NCBI GenBank assembly: GCA_030549495.1
Contig: JAUIRK010000316.1
Coordinates: forward strand, 38,596 to 102,595
Direction of reading: 5' to 3'
DNA length: 64,000 nucleotides
Source: Nectonema munidae
Taxonomy: Eukaryota > Nematomorpha > Nectonematoida > Nectonematidae
The stretch's first letter is position 1. Every line of letters begins with the position of its first letter. A program made the position numbers and the translations under genes. The notes below the pieces were generated by a model, which saw only the letters and a program-made list of their open reading frames with translations, did not search any database and was not told the DNA's origin. Below are positions 10,981 to 22,206 of this stretch, one piece after another.

Positions 10981-12110
10981 TTAGTATAAAGAACAAAAAT
11001 AAAAGAACCCGATCCACTCCTTGAAGATTTGGAATTGCACCATTGACATGGAATGGGTCACTTTCTTTGAAGCAATTTGGAAATCCTTCAGAAAAAAAAC
11101 CAAAGATAGAATGGCGAGGTACTCGCCTCTGGTGGCCTGAGCACCCATTGTCCGCGAACGGAAGTGCAATTGGGCCCGAGAAACTCGATGGACTGCACGG
11201 GGGAGAGGATTCATTTCTGAACCTTTATGCGGATTTCGCATTTGTCTTCCAGAAACCGAGTGAAGGCCGTAGTGATCTTGGTTGTGGATTACCGGTCCTC
11301 CCCCAAAATCAAGAAGTCGTTCAGTTATAAGATAAAGCGGAATTGGGCACGCTGTTCCACTGGTAGTCTTTCCTTGAAAGTTCCTAGCAGACGTGCCACC
11401 ACGCTTTGGAGGACTGCTGGGCTAAAGCACGCCCCCATTGGCAACCTGGTGAACAGCCAAATTTTTTCCCCTAACTTGATACAAAAAGCAGTTTCTCCAT
11501 TCCTTCTGGATTCTAATGACATAAAACGCATCTGTAAGATCGAGATGGGTGGCCCATTTGAATGAGAGCTAAACGTAGCGCAGCTGGAAGGGGGCCGTGA
11601 ACTTGATAGCTGGCGTGACGAAGAGGTCCCGTGAAAAACCAAAGTCTGCCATCAAACGAGTCTTCCCGTTGGCCTTGGGAATCGAGAAGCACGGGGAGAC
11701 TATTCTAGGGCGAATCGCCTGTTTCAGTAAGCCAGACTGGACAAGTCTTGGGATAACCTCCTTTGTAAAGAACGATTTCTGCTCCTTAGGCGGTGCTGAG
11801 AACCTGGCGAAGGAGGTTTGCTTATAAGTCTGGACAAGATTAAAAAATCTCTGGACAAGGATGCTAATTGTGCTCTTGTGTCGTAGGTCAACTGGAGCCT
11901 TGAAAAGCGGGGCAGTGACCTGGAAGGTGGAATTCATGACGGGGGACCTGAGCCTGACTGAGATGGTAAATGAGAAGAGCAATTTCTTACACGATGCGAT
12001 GTCAATGATCGACTGGGTCTGGTTCTCAGCCGGGTCTAGGCAGGGGTTCTCGTCTGAGTCAAACGACATCACCTGCGAGAAAATAGTTTTCCAAAAAAAA
12101 TTATTTTTTT
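10981..12110 (-). pseudogene. Fossil retroelement reverse transcriptase (LTR/DIRS-like kin)
   Basis: The minus strand encodes a reverse-transcriptase region. A fingers-like block (VIPRLVQSGLLKQ, SPCFSIPKANGKTRLMADF) comes first, then TRLPMGACFSPAVLQ, where PxGxxxSP is typical of LTR-retroelement and DIRS-type polymerases rather than of the LINEs elsewhere in the window. It is broken, with at least two disruptions. No terminal repeats, protease, RNase H or integrase could be assigned. It looks old and partial, and the family is uncertain between LTR and tyrosine-recombinase types. Confidence 0.6.
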
Positions 12111-12352
12111 GTTAAAAAATTAATTGCTTCATCATTTTCTTTTTCGATTTTTTTTGCCTGGATTATTAAGTCATCTCCATCTTCGCAGGTAACATGAACA
12201 CCATAAGCTTTGACTTCTTTTACTATTCCATACACTTTAGCAGAATTGTGAGACTTTCCAAAGCGATTATAACTCCATCTTTCTTTCAAAGGAACTTTCA
12301 TATCATCAAAAAGAAAAGCTTTTGCACTACCCAAATCACCCTTACGATACAT
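12101..12352 (-). CDS. Unidentified 83-residue open frame
   Basis: The frame begins MYRKGDLGSAKAFLFDDMKV and continues through RWSYNRFGKSH, VYGIVKEVKAYGVHV, CEDGDDLII and a charged KKIEKENDEA tail. Mixed amino-acid use with alternating hydrophobic beta-like segments (VYGIVKEV, GVHVTCEDGDDL) resembles a small SH3/Tudor-like barrel. That is inference from pattern only. It lies directly upstream, on the same strand, of the retroelement RT remnant and could belong to it. I do not recognise the family. Confidence 0.3.
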   Translation of the reverse strand: MYRKGDLGSAKAFLFDDMKVPLKERWSYNRFGKSHNSAKVYGIVKEVKAYGVHVTCEDGDDLIIQAKKIEKENDEAINFLTKK

Positions 12353-12875
12353 AATATTACTAACAACTTGGTATTAAAATCAAGAGCAGCAAGCTACAAA
12401 AAAAGTAAAGTTTTATAAAAGACAACACACATTGAATCATCTATCAACTGATGTATATCAGTGAGTTGTGCACACTCTTTCCAGGGTGCACATTTATGAA
12501 CAATTAATTTTTCTTTAGAGTGAATGAAAGCAACTTTAATGCTTAAATTAATTGGGCATTATATCGTGTTATATAGCTCTTTAGCTCAACATAAATACTA
12601 AAAAAAAAGAAAAAATATTTTTGAAAACCTTTCATTTTATCGAAGTATTTCAGCAACTATTTAAAGATAAAAACTTTAAAAAGTTTTTGAGCTTAAGAGT
12701 AACATAAAAGCAAGTATTATATTTATTTTTTTTCTTTTTGTAAAAGTGAAGGAACAGAATAAAAATTAGAAAAACATTTAAAAACTGTTTTGCTTTTTTT
12801 TGAAGGCTAAATTTTGATATATTTTTGATGTACACATGTGTGATAGAAAAAAAATGAAACATTATATATATATAT
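12353..12875. other. AT-rich stretch, nothing recognised
   Basis: I see no gene or element end. A short TA run (12865-12879) lies at its right edge. Confidence 0.45.
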
Positions 12876-13640
12876 ACAGTATAACCTGGATAAAACGGTA
12901 CCTTTGGAAACCGACATGCTTCTAAATACAGTGAAAAAAATTTTTTTTTACTTTCTTATACTTGATACTGTATGTATTATCCGTTTCTATGTTTTTTTTA
13001 ACCCTTTGAGGCCTATAAATTTGTAAATGACATTTTTTTAATAATTGATATATTATTATTGTTATATCGAAGCAATTAAGAGAAGATGAGTGCTTTCATA
13101 TTTTTAATTTTTATATAACTGTGAAAAATTCAATGGGTCATGAGTGACCCATTGTGCCTTAAGTCAAAATCAATGTATCATGAGTGACCCAATGTGCTCT
13201 AACCCGAAACTGAATGTTCATTTCAAATAACGCTAAATTGTTAGTAATATATTTGAACCAAAAGTTAATAAAATATTATAAACAATTTTTCATGATTTCT
13301 CACAAGAAATTTAATTTTATCAAATTAAGCGTTTCTAATATGACAAAATAAATCATTACAAAAATATTATTTTATTTTGAAAAGTAAAAATAAATATCAT
13401 GAATAAAAATTCAGTTTCGAGAACTGAATGTCTGAAAGGGTTAAGCCAATTGATTGGTTAAAAAGCGGGTTACATTTAATAATGTGACATAAAACGACAT
13501 TATTCTAAAAATAGCAAACGAGAATCAGTTATTTGATATAAAACTACATAATCCATTTGATCGCAGAAAAAAACATGCTACATTTAATAAATTGATATAA
13601 AACGACATTATTTCAGAAAAAGTGGATTATCCTTATTAAT
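12876..13640. repeat. Possible pogo-like non-autonomous element hosting a MITE
   Basis: The left end CAGTATAACCTGGATAAAAC next to a TA run resembles pogo-type termini. Imperfect direct repeats (TACATTTAATAA...AAAACGACATTATT) recur at about 13471 and 13574 with a period near 103. No right terminus was found. The 13002-13440 MITE lies within it. Confidence 0.3.
13002..13440. mobile_element. piggyBac-like MITE, 439 bp, TTAA flanks
   Basis: TTAA at 12998-13001 and 13441-13444 flanks termini CCCTTTGAGGCC and, inverted, CCCTTTCAGACA, the CCC/GGG layout of piggyBac elements. The interior has a hairpin at 13132-13155 with ten-base arms (CAATGGGTCA, TGACCCATTG) and a degenerate copy about 35 bases later. 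It has no coding capacity. Its ends differ from those of the 130-bp MITE family at 31350, 39797 and 54935, so it is a second family. Confidence 0.72.
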
Positions 13641-15079
13641 TTGTTATAAATCTACACCTTAAAAGTGATGGACAAAATTTGCACTCAGATTGATTAGTGA
13701 TTTTTTACCAATATTTTTTGTGTGATAACGAGGGCATTTAAAATCTAACTTCTAAATTCTAAAACACTCCGTCTTATTTTTAAAGTTTGGGTAAAAGTAT
13801 TCAAAGTTATTCGGTCAATAAAAATAAACTTTTTTAATAGTTCATTTTTTGTAAGTAATCTAGATTTCGCACAAATTTAACAAGTTAACAAACAAAGAGC
13901 AAGTATTTAACAATTTTGGAATTACAAACCAACCAAAAAATATGTTTCATTTTTAATATAGATAAAAAGTTTGCCTCATTCATTGTGGGGCATAAATAAA
14001 ATAATTGTAAACGCAATCTTCGAATCGTACAATGGAAGATGCATTCGATTTATATGGAAATAGCGAATTTGAAAATACTGTATGCGGTAAAATAAAGAAT
14101 TTATGAGAAAAAGAAATATATCTCTTATCTAGCTAGCACAGGCAACAGACAAGGAAAAAATAAATTCCAGCGATTAGAAAGCTTTTGTCGAAAAACCGCG
14201 TCTTTTCCAAAGAGAATTCTTTAAAATATTACATGGTATCCTATAATAAAAATAATTGACCTAAGTGATTAGTTTTTATGTCAATTTTTTTACAAATAAA
14301 TTCAACTTTTGTTTCCCCATAATGATATATATTTTTTAAATATGCTGAATCCAATAGTGATGTTTATTCTTTTTGAAAATCAATTAAACCTGTTCAATGT
14401 CAAATATATAAACTTCTAAATCTTTGCTAATTATTTTCTTATTTTATATAGTTAACCAACTCTTGGGTGTTTAATTCCTTCCAAATATTTCACTTGTCAA
14501 TAAGTAGGTATCCCGTTGGAACCTCCATCGTTATGCCTACGAATTGATTGAAGTTATTGGCTAGTAGTCTGTCTTATACTATATACAGTATGTACTTTTG
14601 CTATTCATTTAATAAGATTTATTGGAAAAAAATCGATTAAATTAAGAGCAGTAGTATGAAGGTATTTTTATTCAAATTATCATGGTACAAAAATGTACAT
14701 GCCTTTGAATGAAGAACACAGATGAAAGAGAAGTAGAAGGAAAAATGAAAGATACAAAAAGTGTACTAAAATAAGAATTAGATTTATACAGTTTTAGAAA
14801 GTAGTAATACACAATAAATTGTGGAAAACAGACAGTACAAATATTTGAAAAGTAGATAAATTTGTATGTAAGTTTATATATAAATTTAAAAATAGATATA
14901 CATATAAGCAATGTAAAAGATGGCAATAAAAACAAAAAATTTGAGGCAAGCGTGAAATTAGGTGAAAATAAATAAATCAAGTACGCTGATTTCATTTCTG
15001 GTATTTGTTTTGGCTGATCCCCATCAGGTTCCAAAGATATAACGCAAAAACTTACATGAAAGGTTTACCTATATTTTTT
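13641..15079. other. AT-rich intergenic stretch, possibly old LINE 3' sequence
   Basis: No gene was recognised. The minus strand near 15030-14990 begins GGAACCTGATGGGGATCAGC followed by CAAAACAAAT, which resembles the 3' untranslated part of CR1-like LINEs. The resemblance is from memory and weak. The 120-codon minus frame (14672-15034) is low-complexity and I do not accept it as a gene. Confidence 0.35.
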
Positions 15080-15656
15080 GTTATCAATGTAAGAGTATTT
15101 TACCGACAAAAATCAAGTTACTTTTATACAAAACGTTATTTTTACCTAATCTTACATATAGTTTAGTTAATTTTGGCTACACTTCTTACAAAAAAGTTTT
15201 TCCCAAAAAAATTTTCCTAATCGTTTTCAGCAAAGCACATTTATCGCATACAAGTCCGATCTTCTCAGAAAACTCCTTACTCAAATATGATGACTTATAC
15301 AAACTTCATGTTATATCCTTCTTTTACAATATACAAAACAAAACTCTCCCACAAGTTTTTCACACTTGGTTCACGTTCAAAAATCAATTATCTGATCATC
15401 AACTGCGCAACTCCCATCTTCTCTTCATACCTAGAGTAAATTATGCCAAAACAAAGAAATTTCTGCAATACCGTATAGCCGTTCTATTCCCAATAATATG
15501 AAAGCTGGCCTGAAATATTTCCAAGAATTGTGTTTTTTTACTTCTACAATATTGACTGTGCAAACATTAATTGCTTTGTTTGTCATCGATAATTCTTTAA
15601 TATTATAGAAAGCTTATGAATAATTTTATGCATACTTCTTTACATAAACTTTACAT

Positions 15657-15814
15657 GAGTAGGGTTGGTTGGATGCTGGATTCGATAACTCAAGGTCTTG
15701 GGTTCGATCCCGCATCAAGCCTGCTTTCCTCATAGTTCGATATAAGCGGCGCAATTGTGCCTTCTCGATGAAAACACCCTAGGTACCTTTACCTTTACCT
15801 TTACCTTTACCTTA
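15657..15814 (+). mobile_element. tRNA-derived SINE, copy 1, (ACCTTT)n tail
   Basis: The head has a polymerase III B box, GGTTCGATCCC at 15711, and an A-box-like TGGTTGGATGCTGG about 45 bases earlier. The body continues GCCTGCTTTCCTCATAGTTC, then CACCCTAGGTACC, and ends in five TACCTT/ACCTTT units. Three further copies of the body, on the minus strand, are at 20220, 22366 and 30629. This is the fullest plus-strand copy. Confidence 0.8.
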
Positions 15815-15993
15815 CATAAACATATAAACATATATTTATTTATAGATATATCTATTTTATCTACTAGTTTAAAATAATTTTATACTTGTTTCTGTCATAT
15901 ATGACTTTTACTCTTCCAGCGGCTTTTACCTTTAGTGTAAATTCAATGCCTAATGAATGCTGTTTCACTCTATCTGTGCTCATAATAAATCTC

Positions 15994-16010
15994 TTTTTCT
16001 TCTTCTTCTT

Positions 16011-16040
<30 letters not shown>
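15994..16040 (+). repeat. (TTC)n microsatellite, LINE tail
   Basis: About 15 TTC units directly follow ATAAATCTCTTTT. The opposing LINE at 16222 has the complementary GAA run, so the triplet run is probably the family's 3' tail. Confidence 0.8.
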
Positions 16041-16041
<1 letters not shown>

Positions 16042-16221
16042 TAAGTTTGCTGGAGTATTTATTAGTAAGGGTTATGAAGTAAGTAAAGTGAGAATATATT
16101 TTTTTATTTTAAATTTTTTATGATTTTGACTATTTTTTTATTTGAAAATGTAAATAATGAATGGTATTTTGACATGATTTATTAATGAACTATACAATAA
16201 CTACTTTGCTGAAAGCAGCTT

Positions 16222-16860
16222 TAAGAAGAAGAAGAAGTTTATTTATCATAGAGTGAAGATAACAAGGTTTACATACACACATAAAAAATAATATAGATCT
16301 GGAATATAATAAAAAATAGAATACAATATGTGATAGGATATTACGCAAGGCCATATAGCCGCTTAAAGAGATATCCTAACCAAATAAACGATATAAAAAA
16401 AACGATATAAAAAAAAGTAAAAAAAAAAGAAATTTAAGTTATGAAAATATCATATACAACATAATTTAAATGTACAATGGGTAAGGAAAACTAGAAAAGT
16501 AAAGCAAATTAAAGAATTAATTAAAATTATATACATATTTACAAGCAAAGCAATTAACTGGACAATAAGTTGATAAGTATGTATTAATGAATAATTTTTT
16601 TAAATATACTTTAAAAGAGCTAATTTTCATATTATTATTAAGATGGTGAATCAAAAAGTTATTCCACACTGAAGAAATTTTGTATTTCATAGTTTGTTTA
16701 TATATTTGTTTACTGTAGAAAGGTAGAAAAGCTTTATTAGCATTACGCAAATAAAAGTTAGGTTTCCAAGATAAAACTTGGGCTCCATACGTTTCTGGCA
16801 TATCATGTTACAACGCCCTGGCTGCCTGGTTTAATGGTAGAAAGTCACCTTTCAAGTTTG
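16222..16860 (-). mobile_element. LINE 3' end on the minus strand
   Basis: 16517-16801 encodes 94 residues ending in the typical non-LTR C-terminus: LRNANKAFLPFYSKQIYKQT, ISSVWNNFLIHHLNNN, SSFKVYLKKLFIN and a final Cys-containing tail. Its 3' untranslated part (down to 16222) contains GCGGCTATATGGCC and TCACTCTATGATAAATAAA before a CTT run. This parallels the 3' end of the plus-strand LINE at 15080-16040, so the two are probably the same family, placed tail to tail. Confidence 0.7.
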
Positions 16861-16868
16861 CCGTTCCA

Positions 16869-18270
16869 ATGATCTTGAGAGTTCCGACAAGCCATGCCGA
16901 TGATTCTTATTTCTGCCTCACTAAAATCAAAGGTTTCAAACATGCATCAAGAACAAAAATTGTGTATCCGAATCTTTCGTTAGCTATCAGACCTGCTTAT
17001 CATTTTGATGATTACCCAGTACCTGAACCACCCCAAAATAAAGACATAATCTTATCGGGGTAGGACGCGTGTTCTGCAGAATCAAACTCTTCCAGAATAA
17101 GCACTCTAACCTGTATCGATGAAGTAGACTATGAACCAAGAGTTTTTTCACAGAGTGAGCTAAGCGATCTCATACGCGACCTCTATTTCACGAAAGAACA
17201 AGCCGAGTTGTTGGTTTCATGGCTCAAACAATATAATTTGGATGAAAAGGAATGAGGATCACAAAGTACAGAAAGGTTAATGCCAAAATATTATCTTATT
17301 TTGCCTGCAAAAACCGTTTATATTATGGTTGCAACGTTCCAGAATTATACAACTGCTTAGACTTTCAACATGAGCCATCAGAATGGAGACTCTTTATAGA
17401 TTTAAAGCTTGAAGGCTGTTTTACTCCATAACGGCAACAAATACGCAAGTGTCTCGGTTGCTTACTCAACTCACCTGAAGGAATGAAGCTCCTTCTTGAA
17501 GCAGTTGGATACTCACAATATCAATGGAGATTATGTGGCGATTTCAAAGTCATAGGCTTCCTAATGGGAATGCAAGCCGGCTTCACCAAGTATTGCTGCT
17601 TTCTCTGTCTTCGGGACAGTAGAACAGTTTCTGAACATTACAAAAAAAACTGGGGTGAGAGAGCTTCATTTGAGCCATGCCAACACAGTGTAAAGGAAAC
17701 TACACTGGCCAATATAAATAAGGCGCTCTTACCTCCTTTACACATCAAGTTGGGCTTGATAAAAATTTTTGTGAAACCCCTTGATAAAAGTATTTCTGCT
17801 TTCAAACATTTAACTCACTTATTTCCGAATTTGAGTTCCGCGAAATTGAAGGAGCGCATTTTTGTTGGCCCCCAAATTCGAGAAGTAATGAGGGACAATT
17901 GTTTTAACGACCTTTTGTGGAAAAAAAGAAGTTAGAGCTTTAAATGCTTTTAAATCATTATGTAGCCGTTTTTTTGGGAAATGTAAGTGCTCCAGATTAC
18001 AAAAACTATATCAATGAATTACTTGAAGTATATGAGGATATGGAATGTCGGATGTCATTGAAAATTCACTTTCTCCATTCTCACCTAGACTTTTTTCCTC
18101 CAAACCTAGGAGCAGTCATTGAAGAACATGGGGAAAGGTTTCATCAAGACATTAGTAAGATGGAAAGTAGATATAAGAGAAGATGGAATCCAAACATAAT
18201 GCAGATTTTTGTTTGATATTAACGCGTGATAATCCTGGAGCAAAGTTGAAAACATCGGCTAAAAAGTAAC
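16869..18270 (+). pseudogene. Uncharacterised multi-copy protein family, copy C (longest)
   Basis: This is the best view of the family. Blocks in order: DSYFCLTKIKGF and VYPNLSLAIRPAYHFDDYPV then PEPP (16906-17035); FSQSELSDLIRDLYFTKEQA then LLVSWLKQYNL (17140-17240); PSEWRLFIDLKLEG (17370-17420); MKLLLEAVGYSQYQWRLCGD then FKVIGFLMGMQAGFTKYCCF with LCLRDSR, a CxxC-like site (17483-17625); LPPLHIKLGLIKIFVKPLDK; RIFVGPQIREVM; and HSHLDFFPPNLGAVIEEHGE, RFHQDISKM (18070-18160). It is disrupted in several places. I recall complete relatives of roughly 450 residues in other animals, always multi-copy and unnamed. No terminal repeats were found. Confidence 0.65.
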
Positions 18271-18399
18271 ATTTTTGATTTTTTTGTCAAAAAAAAATGC
18301 TGATTGTGAAAAAACTAGATGTGCTGGATGAAAACCGATAACAAATTAGGAATCGCCATGGTCGAAATAGTATAAAAAGTATATTTTCATGCCTGCCTC

Positions 18400-19560
18400 T
18401 GAATTTTTTTTTTTTGTAGATTCAATAGTAAGAAGACAAATGAGCGATTTTTTGAAAGTTTTGATGGAGGTAAGATTACATTTGCTGAATATACCATTAT
18501 AAATACACAGACAGTCAAAAATAATAATTTTGAAGAAATTACAATGATATAAACGAGGGAAATGAAGCAGAGTTCTTGTGTTATATATAACAGTGTATAG
18601 CGTTTGAATCAGAAAATAATTGAAAAAATTGACCATTCGATAAATAATATTTTTTGAATGTAAAAACACAGGTATTATAAAAATGAATGGAAGCAATACT
18701 CATAAAAGGAAACTTAAAGTAGACATAGCCAAAGAAAAATTTGAGCGTTTGTGTATGAGTTATAATTAATATATTCAAGGAGGAACAATTAGAAGACCCC
18801 CAAAGAAGATACAATAGTTTAAATGGGGGAAAATATAGAAGTAATTAAGTAAATTGCGAAGCGTGTAGTTTAATAAAGGAGCTTACTTCATAAATAATAT
18901 AAAATCTTATTTTGGCACGCACATTACTTTAATGATTATTCCAAGAAATTTAGGGGTTAAAGTAACTTCAAGATAATTGAAATTACTTACGAAAGGTAGA
19001 ATATGACTATCAATAAATTTTTTTGGATATGAATGATTTTAGAGGTGGGAAAAGTATATACATTAGCATTTATCATAATTAAAGCTTAACCGATTATGTT
19101 TGGGACCAAGAAGATAATGAGTTTAAACTAGAGTTGATAATATATGAAGAGGTCAAAGAAAAATTCAAAAAAAGATCATCAGCATAAAAAATAATGTCAC
19201 TAAAGTGCTGCATATAAATAATAATATCATTGATATACAAATTGAAAAGCCAAGGACCAAATAGAAATTTATGGTACCCCATCTGACAATTTGACTTTAG
19301 ATGAATTTTTGCCATTAATAGGAACTATTTGATAACGTTCAGATAAAAAAGAATATAACCAATCGCAAATAAAACCACGAAAACCTAAATTATGAAGTTT
19401 GTGAAGTAAAACTATATGATCAACCATATCAAAGGCAGATGAAAAGTCTAAAAATATTCCAATGGAGCCCCCAGGTAGATAAAGACACTGTAAAACCTGT
19501 TTTAGTTAAAACACTGCATCTTGAGTTGAATGAGAAAGTTTAAACTAAATTACAATGGGC
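18400..19560 (-). mobile_element. LINE reverse-transcriptase fragment, minus strand
   Basis: The minus strand from 19480 down reads GIFLDFSSAFDMVDHIVLLH, LGFRGFICDWLYSFLSERYQ, then LFNLYINDIIIYMQHFSDII followed by FYADD, the RT active site of non-LTR retrotransposons. After a few frame changes come FLGIIIK and LNYCIFFGG/WGSSNCSSLN, the usual thumb-region sequence. Endonuclease and the 3' tail are not found. It resembles the LINE at 23640/28489, and I would place both in a CR1/L2/Jockey-like clade. Confidence 0.75.
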
Positions 19561-20219
19561 AACAAAATTACAGAATTACAGACGCAATTCTTTTCAACAA
19601 AATTAGCAAATTTATTTGACATTATTTCTCAAAAATTTTGCAAAATTATGATAATATAGATATTGGACGGTAACTTGGTTTGCTCTATAATTCCTAACTA
19701 TCTTTCAAAATTTCAGCTCATATAAAAAAAGTTATGATGACTTATTGTGGAGGGCATAGAGCGGTCTAGGAGCTTGGCAAGGCTCCGGGGCATTATATAT
19801 ACAAACGGAGATTTGCCAAGATTCTTTTAAATGGCAAATTTGAAAAACTAAAAGAACGTGCCTTTATGAGAGATAGTGAGAATCTAAATCTAAGATGTAA
19901 TATCTGAATTTTTTTATCAAAATTTACAATTCTTTATGAGTTTTTATTCCTAGACCATAAAATCGAAATTTCTTTATAAGGTTAAATTTAAAGTAAAAGT
20001 AACGTGGGGTGATTTCATAAAGAATGCACAATTGCGCAATCTGTATCAAACTATGAAGAAAGGGTTGGGAATCGAAAAAAAGACCTTAATATATTACTAC
20101 TACTTTTACTTAGGTAAAACTAAGATTAAATAAAATTGTTAACCAACCTTACTCACACCACTAATATAAAGGTTAAATTACACAATAATCAAATTCTAAA
20201 TTAACGAACTAACTGAGAT
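19561..20219. other. AT-rich spacer, nothing firmly recognised
   Basis: A short stretch at 20147 (AACCAACCTTACTCACACCA) resembles the 5' end of the SINE in reverse. The rest shows no gene. Confidence 0.4.
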
Positions 20220-20327
20220 AAAGGTACCGCGCGGTGTTTTCATCAAGGAGTCACAAATATGCCGTTTTTATCGAACTATGAGGAAAGTAGGCTTGATGCG
20301 GGATCGAACCCGAGATCTTGAGTTATC
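20220..20327 (-). mobile_element. SINE copy 2, truncated or interrupted
   Basis: AAAGGTACCGCGCGGTGTTT through GGATCGAACCCGAGATC to GAGTTATC matches the SINE body in reverse. It stops exactly where a C-poor tract begins with TTAACCCTTTATCGGG. A stretch like its missing head (CCAACCTTATTCAAGCCC) appears at 22045. Confidence 0.65.
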
Positions 20328-22036
20328 TTAACCCTTTATCGGGATGAGAAAAAGGAAAAAGGGGAAAAAAAAAAAAGGGGAAGAAAAGGGAAAAGAAGGG
20401 AAGGGAAAAAAGAACGGAAAAAAAAGGGAAAGTTCGAGGGAACAGGGAATCTGATGGAGGGGAAAGGAAGGAAGAAGAATTATGTTATTAGAATTTGAAA
20501 TAAAATATATATAATGGAAAAATGGAAAAATTTGGGAGAAAAAAATTATTGTGGAAAACAATTCAGATTGTCTTCGAATCGAAGGGGAATTTAAATTTTC
20601 GGGTTTATCATTAAATATTAAATATGTGAAAAAAAAATTGAAATTGGTTTTAATTTAGTGGGATATTTATGAAATTTTAATAATTCGAAAAATGATTTAT
20701 TGTTGATGATTGTGAATTGAGTGGTAGGTTTTGGAGGGAAATTGTTTTTTCCTCTCAGAGAAATCTGTTGAATTCTAAAGATATGTATTTATTTTTTATG
20801 GAGAAATATCGAAATAGTATTTGAAAATCGTAAAGATGATAATAAATAGATGGTTTTGAAAAAATAAAATTTAATATTGTTGAAAGATATGATATTAAAT
20901 TTATTAAAATTATTTATATTATTATAATATTATGTGAGTATTAAATATAATAATTAAATAAATTGTTCATTAAAAAATATATATATTAAAAGGTGTTTGT
21001 TTATATAAGGGTTGAGTTTTAAAAATAATGTTTTATTATAATATTTTATAAAAATTTTAAAATTAAAATTTATTGTGAGTATTTTGTTATCAATTAATGA
21101 TGAAATTTATTTTATATATAAGATGAAATTTGTAAAATATATATTATTTTGAAATGTTGATAATTATTTGTATCTATTAATAAAATTTATTTTTAAAATA
21201 ATTTTAAAAATTTGTAAATAAGTAAATATTGGAGATAATATTATCATTGAGATTTCTTGTTAAAGATAGGAGTAATTTATTTTATATTAAAATGTAAATA
21301 TATAAATATAAATTATTATAAATAAATATATTTTATAGTTGTTGATTCAAAAAGAAGAAGATGGTTGAATGTATTTGTGTGTATATTTCTCATGAAATTT
21401 ATAAAAATATTTTATAAAGTTTATATTTAAAGAGTATTATGGGTTGCTATTTAGAAATTATATCATTTCATTAATGTAGTAGAGTTTTTGAATTTACTGA
21501 GAAAAATTAATCATTCAAGTTTTTGATCATTATTAAATGAAAAAGATTAATAAAAAATTTTTTTTTTTTTTATTATAAGTTGTATTTAAAATTTTGATGT
21601 GTTATTGAATGTTTGATATAAAATTATCTTTTTCAAATGTTTGTCTTGTATAATTATAATTTTTTGGATTTTGAAAGAAATGAAATATAATAAGTTTTTG
21701 ATCTTCAAAATAAATTTCTCATAGTATATTAAATCAAATTCTCAATATTCAAATTTTAAAAGAGTAGATTAGAAAAAATTTGAAATAATTTATTTCGAAA
21801 TTTTAAATTTTCATTCTATTTGATTAAATCATAAAAAAAAAATTGAAATATAGAAATTGATGAAAGATATTAAGAAATGATAGTTTGTTGGTAGAAATTA
21901 ATGAAAATATTATCTATTAAACTTTATTTAAAAAAGTGTAGGGTATAAGAAAATAAAAAATAAATAGATAGATTTGATTGTGTAGGAGGTTTTAATATTG
22001 AGTTAGGAAAATATAAAATATAAATATTTGAAAGTT
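20328..22036. repeat. C-poor, G-skewed 1.7-kb tract with polypurine start
   Basis: It begins TTAACCCTTTATCGGGATG, runs into an almost pure A/G stretch (about 20338-20480), then continues as A/T-rich DNA in which G outnumbers C on this strand about fourfold by my line-by-line count of 20941-22020. No protein is recognisable on either strand. The tract is bounded by SINE pieces (20220-20327 and about 22045-22065), so it could be an inserted element. TTATC precedes it (20323-20327), and TTATC also ends it near 22040. Its nature is unknown. Confidence 0.4.
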
Positions 22037-22084
22037 TTATCCTTACCAACCTTATTCAAGCCCTAATCATAATAAGCTTACTGG

Positions 22085-22092
22085 TATATAAA
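22085..22092 (+). promoter_or_regulatory. RANGAP1: TATA-like box upstream of RANGAP1
   Basis: TATATAAA lies about 115 bases before the proposed ATG, with a CTCTGG/TTTGATT stretch about 30 bases further that could hold the start site. No competing upstream exon was seen. The assignment rests on spacing alone. Confidence 0.35.
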
Positions 22093-22206
22093 ACGAGAAC
22101 ATATTTTTAATTGTTCTCTGGTTTGATTCCTATCTAAGATATTTTATTAGTGAAAATTTAGATTTCTGTCATTTGTTTTATTTATAATTTTTCTTCCTAA
22201 ATTAAA

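Larger units (their letters stand above)
15080..16040 (+). mobile_element. LINE 3' end (CR1/L2/Jockey-like), SINE inside
   Basis: 15280-15480 encodes, with frame changes, the C-terminal end of a non-LTR retrotransposon: LLKYDDLYKLHV, LPQVFHTWFTFKNQLSDHQL, LLFIPRVNYAKTKKFLQYRI and AVLFPII. A 3' untranslated part follows with GCGGCTTTTACC, CACTCTATCTGTGCTCATAA and a (TTC)n tail to 16040. The SINE at 15657-15814 interrupts the untranslated part. The 5' part of the element is missing, as in most LINE copies. Confidence 0.7.

Noticed and set aside
13980-14110. Start of a second host gene (ATGGAAGATGCATTCGATTT)
   Set aside because: The frame closes after about 24 codons without a convincing donor or following exon.
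14672-15034. 120-codon minus frame with Phe/Leu/Ile-rich composition
   Set aside because: Low-complexity AT-driven reading without domain or splice context.
20328-20561. 77-codon minus frame rich in Phe, Pro and Ser
   Set aside because: Simple translation of the polypurine tract.
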